From Diphasiastrum complanatum (lineage: Eukaryota > Streptophyta > Lycopodiopsida > Lycopodiales > Lycopodiaceae), in assembly GCA_029204225.1 (NCBI GenBank), contig CM055110.1, forward strand, positions 42,637,862 to 42,701,861: a stretch of 64,000 nt of DNA. Direction: 5' to 3'. How positions within the stretch are numbered: position 1 is the stretch's first letter; each line of letters begins with the position of its first letter. Under the pieces are notes generated by a model that made no database searches, was not told the origin of the DNA, and saw only the letters and a program-made list of their open reading frames with translations. The position numbers and the translations under genes are program-made. Of this stretch, positions 36,255 through 46,644 are shown piece by piece.

Positions 36255-37010
36255 TGTTGAAATTGTCACTTCCAACTTGGTTAATGTAGCATGTTAATCT
36301 TCAGATCTATGTTCATAGTGAGATCTCACATGTGTGGAGCCTATTCCCACGTGTGAAAGGAAGTAGAAAAAGTACTTGGACAAAGTTCGATTCATTTTAT
36401 ATAGATCTACTAGAATCTAAGAAAAAGCCATTCTGGTCAATATCCTTGTAAATAGTTTGCACTTCCATGTGAATGAGTAAATGCTCCCACATGTCAAGAT
36501 GCTATTCACACATGTGGATAAGGATGTACTTGTTTAGATGTACATATTCCACTTGATCTTATTTTATAGGGAATATTCATATTTTTGTGGAGACTAGCTT
36601 TTGGTTTCTAGCTAGTATGATAAGTCAACTTTGGAAAATGAGCATATATGGCTCCTATTGGTGGATCTACATGATGTGGCACTTTCCACAAATGTGAAGG
36701 CCTACTGGACCAGTACATAGGTCATTCATTTACTTGATCTATAAAGAGATCACCATTTCTAATGAAAAGTTGATGTGAAGTTGGCAAATTCTAGTTTTCT
36801 TGTATTTTTCACATTTGTCTTGAGTTTTAATGAGTGGAATGCTCTTGTATGCTTGAGTACTTTAATCTCTGTTTACAGTTTGTACAAGTACTGTCCTCCA
36901 CACGTGTGAGGCTGCTCTTCATAGTTCTTAATCATTTGATCCATTGCTCTTGCTTAAATCATAGTGTAATGCATCTAGATCAAGATCTAACACTTAGAGC
37001 TTGATCCATA
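36255..37010 (+). repeat. LTR of a gag-carrying element, with CACRTG motifs
   Basis: Starts TGTTGAAATTG exactly where copia copy 3 breaks off, and ends just before a PBS (TGGTATCAGAGCC, 37011-37023). It contains repeated CACATGTG or CACGTGTG palindromes (near 36328, 36350, 36486, 36508 and 36898), with another (CCACATGTGTGAA) in the leader near 37170. The matching second LTR was not located. Termini other than TG are uncertain. Confidence 0.6.
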
Positions 37011-37484
37011 TGGTATCAGAGCCAAGTTTAAGAGTGATCTAATGATTAATGAATCTCGTGAAATCATTGACAATGAGTTGTTTTTTAGCTTTATTTGAGA
37101 AGGCGAGTTCAAGGAGATAGGTACCATCAATATTTTTGGTCAAGATCGATTTGCGGCTGTTGATGTACTATCCACATGTGTGAAACTATACAACAACCTT
37201 CAAATTAACTTCCTTTAGTGTTTTTGACCCAAAAATGTGCATACTAGTCCAAAATTCAAGGTTTTTGGTGCATTGTCTAGATCTAGGTTCAATCCATTGA
37301 ATGCTAATGATCAACTAATATTTTGATTCATTGAAGCAATTCATTTTGAAGCACTAGATCAGATCTATAAGGCTGATTTGTTCAAATCTTATGTGTGTGT
37401 GAACTATCTGTCCTTTTGGCCTTTTTGCCAAGTACAGTACTGCCCTGATCATCTATATCGTTACTCTACTCCACACTCTGCATC

Positions 37485-38790
37485 ATGTCTCGAGATTGTG
37501 CTGAATCTTTCAATCCAATCCCTCTACGACTAGAATGTAGAATTCCACGTATCGATGCACCAAAGTACGATGGAGAATCTGACCCAGTCCGATTTCTCCA
37601 AGACTTTGATAATGCATGCCGCTTCTATGGAGATACCTCTAGGACTGAAAAGCTTGGCCTATTCCCCATGGTACAATATGGAACAACCAAAGAGTGGTAT
37701 CTTAACCTCGAAACTCCTGACTTTGCTTCTTGGACCACTCTCAAAGACGCTCTCATCAAGCATTTCAAACCATCCAAATTGACTCAGAGCCCATTCATCC
37801 AAATCACCCATATCAAGATGCGTCGCAAAGAGTCTGTCCGAAACTACATTGAGCATTTTAAACATCTCAAAGTAGAATGTGCTGATGAAAATATCACCAA
37901 ATGTATGGCCATAAAATTGTTCTTGGTTGGATTGCCTAAAAATATCCGTCGCAAACTTAGATCGGTTGACTTTTATGATCAACTTTGCAATGATTGATGC
38001 TATCTGTGAGAAAGACGAAGGTTCCGGTGATGACTTTGACCATCATGAAAAAAAATCTAAGAATTTCGACCATCCTAATAACCCGAAGTCTGAAAATGTT
38101 GTCTAATCTTTTGAACTTCTGCATGAAATAAAAACCTGACAAAAAGCTCAACAATCTCGTATGGATAAACTCACTGCCGATTTCCAAACCACCATGAAAC
38201 AAATTGTTGAGAAACCTTTTCCAGCAAGAGAAAATTACTGGTGTCCAATCTGCTCACAACATCATAATGCTAATGAATGTCCTCAACTACAAAACCATTT
38301 TCCACCAGCAACCAGACCCACCATCTATCGAGCATACCGCCCCTACCCTCCACAATAGCCTATGCCACAACCAGGGGTATACCAACCACGACCAACTACA
38401 CCAAATCAGTACAACCCACCATGTCAACAGTTTGTCATTAACCAACCTGCCCCACAACAGGCTGTCCATTATCTTGATCCGAATACCATCGATCCAGCAA
38501 CCTACTATGTGGAAGACAATACGCAACCGCAATACCCTACTGAAACTGCTGTTTATTATACATATGATCCTAATGCTCAAGTAGTGGATTCCAATGCCCA
38601 AGCTTACAATCCAAACCAAGCTGTATTTGCCATGCATCAACTCCCAGCAATATGCGGATGTTTTATTTGTGCAGGTAAGCATCCTAGTATTCATTGCCTA
38701 GTTACTATTGATAACTCTACACATGCACCAGTCCCAAACCTTGTACTAACTCCATTTAGTGTGTTCTGGGCCTCACATTGTCACACAATA
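37485..38790 (+). pseudogene. Gypsy-type gag with two CCHC-like knuckles, frame-damaged
   Basis: A 170-codon frame starts MSRDCAESF and carries a typical retrotransposon gag core (RIDAPKYDGESDPVRFLQDF, GLFPMVQYGTTKEWYLN, ESVRNYIEHFKHLK). After a frameshift near 37990 it continues with MDKLTADFQTTMKQIVEKPF, a knuckle CPICSQHHNANEC near 38250, a Pro/Gln-rich linker with repeated PQPGVYQPRPTTPNQY-like text, and a second knuckle CFICAGKHPSIHC near 38660. Protease and polymerase are absent before the sequence passes into another fragment at about 38800. It could be a gag-only non-autonomous element or a truncated copy. Confidence 0.7.
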
Positions 38791-38814
38791 TTTTTTCTCA
38801 CTTTTTTTGATAAG

Positions 38815-39310
38815 AAAGTTTAGCATCTATACCAAATTTGCATTTATAAAATTATGAGCGGATCCAGTATCAAAAAGTACATTAACAACATGTCCCCCAA
38901 TTTTATCCTTAATGCAAATTAAGTCATTAGGTCCATAAAACATTGAACTAAGAAAACACATATCCATCTCATTACTTTGAGATATGATACCTGAAGTTCA
39001 GACTTTGTTCTTAACACAATCCCGTCCAAGGTGACCCTCTCCATTGCACTTGAAGCATACATTCTTCTTTTGAGCTTCCGCTAGGTCTTTCTTGCCGCCT
39101 TGATGTTTATTGAAGGGGTGTTTAGGTTTCTTGGAATTAGGATTTGAAGATGCCTCATTGGTAACTTCTTTATCCTTTCTCTCAAATTGGAAACCCTTCT
39201 TTTGCTCATTAAGGTGATGGCTCTTAGATGCCTTAGGAGTATCATCAAAAAAATTGCAGCCCTAATAACATCTTCTAAGGTGTTAGGATGGTTCCTTCTA
39301 ACATCCACTT
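38815..39310 (-). pseudogene. Gypsy zinc knuckle and protease start, inverted fragment
   Basis: On the minus strand the sequence reads a basic gag tail, a canonical knuckle CFKCNGEGHLGRDC near 39040, and a protease start with VNVLFDTGSAHNFINANLV near 38880, where DTG is intact. The rest of the protease is missing. The plus-strand gypsy that begins at 39.6 kb starts with the C-terminal half of a protease of the same class, so the two could come from one element rearranged by inversion, or from two copies. Confidence 0.7.
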
Positions 39311-39318
39311 ATTGATGC

Positions 39319-39569
39319 TTGGATTCTCTCTCTACTTGAGAGCAAGGTTTTTTTTGTACTTAGGTTTTTCATCCACAAGTCTCCACACGTGCGAATTTAC
39401 TTTCATGAATGATATATGCATTTTACATAGTGCTCTTGCCTTAGATTTGTGAGATAGATCTTGGAATTCAATCTATGCTTGATCTATAGTGCAATCACCC
39501 ACATCTTAGGAGATCAATCACACTTTTAGGGTGTCCCACATGTGTAAAACTCAACATGGTATCAGAGCC
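39319..39569 (+). mobile_element. LTR end plus primer-binding site
   Basis: A sequence ending AAAACTCAACA is followed at 39557-39569 by TGGTATCAGAGCC, the initiator-Met PBS. It contains CACACGTG and CACATGTG motifs like those of the LTR at 36.3 kb, suggesting a related family. The LTR's left edge is lost against the inverted gypsy fragment. Confidence 0.55.
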
Positions 39570-39609
39570 TACCTAAGATATCCATGCATACATCAAGAGT
39601 GATGAAAAA

Positions 39610-40920
39610 AGAGCAAAGATAAAATTGATTTGACTCTGTGGTTCGATGTGACTGGATGTAATTCCAAACCCATGGATTATGTGGTTCCTAATGTCCCATT
39701 GCACATACAAGATTATCATGAAAAACTAGAATTCCATGCCATTAATTTGGCAAATGTGGATGTTGTTCTTGGGCAGCAATGGCATTATGATAAGAATAAG
39801 TCTTTGAAAATTGATTTTGTTGAAAAATCTTTAACTTTTATGCATGATTGTTCTTTATTAAAGATTAGTGCTAGTTTAAGTGTTGATGCTACTGGTATTA
39901 AACCTTACTCTAAGCATGAGCTTAACTCTTTAATTAAGAACACAGAGTTTAAATTTTTATTTATGTTTTCACAAGAATCTAATTTATTGCAATGATGAGA
40001 TTCTTAAACTTAATGCCATGAATATACCTAGTGAGAACACTCCTTAATTTGAGGCCTATAGTGAACTTAGGCAAGATTGCAATGAGGTTTTTCTAGATAT
40101 TCCTGTAGGTTTACCACCTGAAAGGTTTGTAAATCACAAGATTGACCTTATATCTGGGCCAATTTCGATTGCACAATACCCTTATAGGATGAGTGCATCG
40201 GAAGAGGTTGAGGTACAAAGGCAATTAAGTGAGTATCTAGAGAAAGGGTGGGTTAAACCTAGCAAGTCTCCTTGGGCATCACCAGTGGTTCTGGTCACCA
40301 AGAAGGATGGGACTATATGGTTTTGTGTAGACTATAAAAAGTTGAACAAAGCTACAATTAAGAATAGGTATCCACTACCGCGAATGGATGACCTGATAGA
40401 TTATCTTGGTGGTGCAAGGTACTTTACCAAGATAGATCTAAGATTAGGGTATCATCAGATTCGCATTAAGGTAGAGGATATACCTAAGATAGGTTTTTGA
40501 ACTCGGTTTGGACACTACACGTTTTTGGTGCTTCCATTTGGTTTACCAATGCACCAGTGACTCTCAAACAAATGATGAACGATTTGTTCAGGCCATATTT
40601 GGGAAGATTCATAGTAGTGTTTTTGGATGATATCCTAGTCTTTAGTAAGACTTTGGCAGAACATAAAGAGCATCTTAAGATTGTCTTGGACATCTTAAGA
40701 AAGAAAAAGCTTTTTGTCAAAGAGTCTAAATGTGATTTTTTTGCTAAAGAGTTATCTTACCTGGGGCATAAGATTTCCGAACGTGGTATAGAAATAGAGG
40801 CCGATCGTATTTGGAGGATAATTGAATGGCCAATTCCTACTACGGTTTGGAAAATCAAGTTATTCTTGTGTTTCATGGTATTTTTTCGTCGGCATATACC
40901 CCAGTTTGCTAGGATGACAT
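39610..40920 (+). pseudogene. Gypsy (chromovirus-type) protease and reverse transcriptase, left part
   Basis: The first block (39630-39995) is a protease C-terminus with NLANVDVVLGQQW. Reverse transcriptase follows from about 40050: INHKIDL-like start, [57 protein letters not shown]. After a stop at 40498 come FGHYTF, the active-site box VFLDDILVFSKT near 40620 and LSYLGHKISERGIE. The frame ends at RRHIPQFARM, where the nested copia enters after GACAT (40916-40920). Gag and the protease active site are missing from this copy. Confidence 0.88.
40916..40920. repeat. Target-site duplication GACAT, left copy
   Basis: GACAT directly left of the copia-II LTR. The same bases follow the other LTR at 52471-52475, and the gypsy reading frame continues in phase across the join. 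Confidence 0.92.
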
Positions 40921-41198
40921 ACTTAGAATTTGCTTCAAACAGGAACATAGATCATGCTACATAGTAACACAGACAGAAAAACACTCTCCACAGCAAGCTC
41001 ACATAGCAACTGTATTTCTCAAAATGAAATTACACTATTGTACATATAGTTCTTCACTCCGGCAACCCATGCATGACCCAGGTTGCCGTTGGCGGGACGT
41101 GTGTCCCATCAACTCGCCTCGTGGCGAGGCCAACTGATCCTTATTGACTTATAGGACCCATAATACAGTAGCACAGTGATTCTACTTTAATTATAACT
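40921..41198 (-). repeat. Copia-II 3' LTR
   Basis: Matches 52196-52470 along its whole length, including AGAATTTGCTTCAAAC at the left end, the block CATGCATGACCCAGGTTGCC, a CG-rich GTGTCCC...CGTGGCGAGG segment and GATTCTACTTTAATT at the right end. Confidence 0.93.
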
Positions 41199-41249
41199 CT
41201 CTCCCTTAAAGTAGAGTCTACTTTTTATACAATCATATACGTAGCTTTG

Positions 41250-44200
41250 AAGTCAACAAACTTTAAGTATAGAAAGCTTTGATCTGAACTTATCAAACTT
41301 TTCTTTAACAAGTGGCTTAGTGGAAATATCAGCTAGTTGTTCTTTCGTACTAAAATGAACAACATGAATTTCACGACTCAGCAACCTCTCACATATAAAG
41401 TGATACTGAATCTCAATGTGTTTGGTTCTCGCATGGAACACTAGATTCTTTGCCAGCTAAATGCCACACTGATTGTCACTATGTATAGTCATGGGATTTT
41501 TCTGTTTCATGTCAACTTCTTCCAAGATCTGTCTCGACCTGATAGCTTCATGTGTTGCACTACACATTGTCTTATACTCTGCTTCTGTGGTGGATAGAGC
41601 AATCGTACTTTGCTTCTTACTAGACCAGAAAAAGCAGCTGCCACAAAGCTGGAATACATACCCTATGGTGGATCTACGATCGTCATAGTCACCTCCCCAA
41701 TCCGCATCCACATAGCCACATAACTCTGGTAAACCCTCATGCTTCCTGTAAATTAACGGATAATCTGAAGTGCCTTTGACATAACGCAAAATGCGCTTAG
41801 CCACCTTCCAATGCGTTTTCGTAGGTGTTGCCATAAACTGACTTACAATACCAACAACATAGCATATATCTGGTCTAGTCGTGGTAAGGTCTAACTGCCT
41901 ATACAATGTAGCATCAAATGGCTGTGACTCATCAAGGTTAGAAAGCTTTTTACCTGGTTCAATAGGAGTGTTCATTGGTTTGCAATCTTGCAACCTAAAC
42001 CTATGCAACAACTCTTTGACATACTTCACATGTGTTAAACCCACTTTGTGCCCTTTTTGCCACACCTCTACTCCAAGGCAATAATGCATTAGCTGAGATC
42101 TGTCATCTCGAATTGTTCCATGAGGTCTTTCTTGATCATGTCTATCATCTCTTGATTATTTCCCGTAATAATCAAGTCATCAACATAAAAAGCAATCAAA
42201 GCAACCATACCATCAAAGCATAAGACATACAGATTCGGATCAGAATGTGTTCTCACCATCCCCTTTGAACGAAAGTAGACATCAATCCTACTATACCACG
42301 CACGTGGTGCCTGTTTAAGACCATAAAGCACTTTCTTCAAGCGACATACTTTAGTCGCTTGTCCTTTTGCTACAAAGCCTTCAGGTTGATCCATGAACAC
42401 CTCTTCTTCTAACTCACCATTTAGAAAAGTAGATTTCACATCCATCTGATGCAAAGGCCAACCAAAATGTGAAGCTAAAGCAATAAGTAGACGTAGAGTA
42501 TTCCACTTACATATTGGCGCAAAGGTCTCCTCATAGTCGATCCCTTTACTTTGTGCATACCCTTTGATCACCAATCTTGCTTTGTGCTTTGCTATACTTC
42601 CATCTACATGGTACTTAGTCCTGTATACCCATTTACAACCAATGGGTTTCTTGCGAACTAGTGGTTCCACTAAGTCCCATGTGATATGCCTAGCAATTGA
42701 CTCCATCTCCTCTCCCATGGCCTTGACCCAAATGTCATCATCCTTCGCTTCACTATAAATCGAAGGTTCTTTGTTTTGAATAATGCTAGATAAGAGAGCA
42801 TAATACCTTTCAAGTTGTGTCTTCTCTCTTCTTGATCTTCGTAGCTCTCCCTGGCTAGATGATCCTGGAAAGTCATCCATGTTGCGGCTCTCCAACAATC
42901 TTTCAAACAACTTGGGGGCTTCATGTCAGGTGATCGACTTCCTGGTGAAAATGTATCCCACGGTACACCTTTTTCCTTGCATTTGTCATCTGCAACTTCA
43001 ATCCTTCTTGCACCAAAAGGTTTATCTCTACCTCTCCAACCTGCCTCTTGAGATTGAGTAGTAGTATCTTGAGATGTATCCTCATATCCATCACTAGGAA
43101 AGTCAATAAATGGATCATCATCAGGAGGTATCCTCACTATACCATCTTTCCCACTGGATGTGTCTATCTTCTCAGCATCCTCGTCTTCATACATCTTGGA
43201 TTCCTCAAAGATGACATCACGGCTTACATGGATTTTGTTTTCCACTGGATCAAAACATCTATAGCCCTTCACACGGTCATCATATCCTAGAAATATACAC
43301 TTGATAGCTTTCACATCAAGTTTATGTCTCTCTTCCTTAGGAATGTGTACAAAGGCCTTACATCCAAAGATTCGCAAGTGGTTCACCTTTGGCTTCTTCT
43401 TCGTGAATGCCTCCTCATGTGTTATCTTTGGTATGGCAATGGTAGGACTTCTATTTTGAAGATAGATTGTCGTACTGCATGCTTCTAACCAAAAATCTTT
43501 TGGTAGTTTCATCCCAGCTAGCATAGATCAGGCACTTTCCACAATCGTACGATTCTTGTGCTCAACTACACCATCGAGAGCAGGAGTATGAGCTTGCGTA
43601 AGTTATCTTTTGATCCCACATTGATCACATAGATCATTGAAGTCGTTACACTTGTACTCAGCTCCACCATCTGATCTTAGAATTTTGATCTTCCTACCTG
43701 TCTGATTTTGACCAATGCTTTGAAGCTCTTGAGATTGTCAAATGCATCCGATTTCTTCTTTAAGAAGTAAATCCACGTCTCACGTGACATCAGTAAAGGT
43801 CATGAAATAGAAGGCTTTACCTAAGGACACAGTCCTCATAGGCCCGCATAAGTCAATATACCACGCTTGATCAGATGACAATGCTGATATGCAGATGCTA
43901 GAGTCTTCAATCTCACCCTCATCGACAAGGTTACCTGCTTGCTTTGGTTTTCCTTTGCCTTGTTCTGCCAGGAATTTCCGACATTCACTCTTCCAATGCC
44001 CTTTTTTACCTCAATGGAAGCACTTGCCTTTCTTCTTGGTCTTGCTGGAAGATCCCTCATCCTCCTGAGTCTTGGCAAATTGCTGTTTAGACTTCCTCTT
44101 GCCCTTGCCCTTGCCTTGTTTTTGGCATGTCGCAAGTGCTTGATCGTCAGTATTTTGACGTCTAGCTTTCACCATTTCTTGCCGTTGCTCTTCCTGCATC

Positions 44201-44753
44201 AAGATTCCTATGAGCTCATCAAAGGTTGGCAATCTTTCTCTTGATACTATTATGCTCACAAACATCTGATAGGGTTCTGTAATGCCGCACAATGCATTCT
44301 GCACCAGCTCCACATCACGTATGCACTCACCAATAGAATGCAATTCATCCCTCGTTGTCTTCATTCTGGTCATATAAGTTTGAATGTGCTCTCCTTGTTC
44401 CATGTGGGCACTATTCAGTTTTGACTTCAGAAACATGATTCTTGAGAGATTTGACATCCTGAACTGCTCTTTTAGCACATCCCATGCCTATCTAGGTGTA
44501 ACAACATCAAAATGTGGGTAATGATGTGATCCTTCACTGACAAGTTAATGAAGGTCAAAGCTTTCCTCACCTTCTTGTCGAACACTTTGATGTGCGTCTC
44601 ATTTGGCGGTCTTCTCTCATCACATGTGACGACATCCCACACATCCTTTTCCATCAGTATGTTTTTCATTTTGGATTTCCATATTGCATAGTTGGAAATC
44701 CCATCCAATTTGTTACTTTCACTCAAAATGGACTCTCCCATGTTTGTCATCAC
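41250..44753 (-). pseudogene. Copia-II gag-pol, protease deleted
   Basis: Reading right to left, gag starts at 44753 (MMTNMGESILSESNKLDG) with MEKDVWDVV, a frame change near 44480, MRMKTTRDELHS-type sequence, a Lys-rich part and a knuckle CFH...GHWKSECRK near 44010. At about 43870 the text passes from the protease approach (SSDQAWYID) directly into integrase (LCGPMRTVSLGKAF), so the protease core and pre-integrase domain are missing. Integrase C-terminus (KVNHLRIFGCKAF), reverse transcriptase (GCKWVYRTKYHVDGS, DVKSTFLNGELEEEVF, FYVDDLIITGNN near 42180) and RNase H (VDADWGGDYDDRRST, LSTTEAEYKTM, then HIEIQYHFICERL) follow. Reverse transcriptase and RNase H look well preserved, with few stops. 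Confidence 0.9.
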
Positions 44754-45986
44754 AAAACTGCTTGAAACTTCTGTTGTAGGCTATAAGCAGTATGCCGAGG
44801 CCAACTATGATGTCAGAAGTCAAAATAATGACCTGCACTTTTTCCCTTATCAGGCCACCCGCCGCTCTTCCACCAAATTGAAAGCCAAATCGGCGTCGTC
44901 TTCCGAAATGCACTTTGTCGTTAACTCCCAACTACGTGCCCAATGGAATGGTGAAATTACTTTTGGCACACTCTGAACACTTTCTCCACTGCAATCACTC
45001 TGTTTTGCGGTACCAAACTTGCAAGTACAATTCGGATGCCCTTTGTTTGAAGTCTGTAGCCCTTCGTTTGGGTCAAAACGGATAAAGGAGGCAAAATTAA
45101 GGCCTTTTTGTGTTTCAGAACTGTTTCTTCACCTTGAAGAAACTTCACACTTCAAAAAACTTGGGACCCAAATCAACTTTCAAATTGAAAATTTTTAATG
45201 AAGTTGCTTGGCAAATTGCCCTTCAATTGATCTTAGGCCCATTTCACATTCATCCATTGGTTCTCTTGGATCCGATGATCCATATTCCTTGCTGGAATTT
45301 CGATCTCTACCACTGATCAGAATGGACTCTCATCCGTCGACGACTGTTATTCAATTCGTGCACTAACTCCAATCCCTACAGCAGCTAGCTCACCTCAAAA
45401 CGCTACTTGTCTACTCGCGATGGTTGCATGCGAGCTCCATGAGCTCCTCCTTCTCTCTTCTCTCCAAGCCTTGACTATGGCTGCTTGTTCGGATTTCAGA
45501 AAACTCCTCCACTTGGCTATGGCTGCTCGTGACCTTCTAGCATCCTTCTACCAGTACTAGGGTGCCCTTGTTCTTGCTTTTACAGCTCAGAGAATGGTCT
45601 CTTACAGCTCAAAAACCAAACTTTTGTTCTTCCAAACTCTAGGCCAGGGTTTTCCTTGGAGATACTGAGCTTGGTTGGTTGTTCACAGCCTTCTGACTGG
45701 CCAATCCTCTTCCTCTGAGGTCGCCCTACTGCTAGGAGTCTGATGCTTCAAACTGTTCTCAAAACGGTGTCCGTTTGAATGCACACCGACTGCAAACGCC
45801 AAGTAGCCTCCCTTTGGAATTTCAAAATTCTGTTTTGCTGAGGTTTTGATTCAGCCGACAAATCTTGTCTCCGAATCGTCACACAGTCTCAAGCTCAACA
45901 AGCTTCTGTGTGCTAGAATCTGTGCACCAGTGCTTCGCTTTTCGTCTACAACCCGCTATAAACCCCGAACTCTCAAAAGACTGTTT
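44754..45986 (-). other. Copia-II untranslated leader, distal to nested insertion
   Basis: Sequence between the Copia-II gag start and the left end of the nested Copia-III. No coding frame of interest. Together with 52125-52182 it makes a leader of about 1.3 kb between PBS and gag, long for a copia element; part of it could be additional inserted or captured sequence. Confidence 0.5.
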
Positions 45987-46577
45987 TGTTGGAAATTAAG
46001 CCCACAGTTGTCTCCTTGGTGAATGACTAATTTCTATTTCATTATTCTTCCTACATGTTTATTGATCATTGATCTAGGGTCAGGTGAAACCAACTTTGGT
46101 TCTACATCTACTCATCTGATACCTGCAGGAATCCCAAACTTAGATAGCCAAATTATTTGAAGAACGTCTACAACGGGCTTCCGACTGATCTCCAGCAAAG
46201 GATAACCAATCTTGTCATAATTTCAAGTTCAGATGTTAAGTTCAATAATTTGAAGTCATTGAAGACTTGGCCATCTTCAAGGACTTCCACGAAATTAACA
46301 TTTAGAACGAGTCTGCAGAAATACATTACTTTTGTGACAGTCTGCAAAAATACTCTAAGTGTCGCGACAGTCTGCAAAAATGAACTATGTTTTCAACAGC
46401 TTCGGCTTTTTCGCATTTCCCCGAAATGTGACACTTGCATAGTTCAAAGATTTAAACTTGTGCAGTTCCAAAGCATAAGTTGTCTTGCATTTAGCAGCTG
46501 ATTAGAACGGGAGAGATGTTCCGCAATATTCCTGCTCTCTTTTCTATTCACGTTTTTCTATCTCCCTTGCCCCATCG
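45987..46577 (+). repeat. Copia-III 5' LTR, short form
   Basis: Corresponds to 50670-51146 plus 52013-52124 of the 3' LTR. The joint near 46471 falls at a shared AG in 'ttccaAGcataag'. It lacks the TATAAATA region present in the 3' copy. Confidence 0.85.
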
Positions 46578-46644
46578 GATTGGTATCAGAGTGTAGCTCA
46601 AATAAATCGAGAGATTAGGTTTGTTCTATTTGTATACTATTATC

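Noticed and set aside
44692-45316. Plus-strand frames of 94 and 68 codons
   Set aside because: They lie in the untranslated leader of the minus-strand Copia-II and show no recognised domain.
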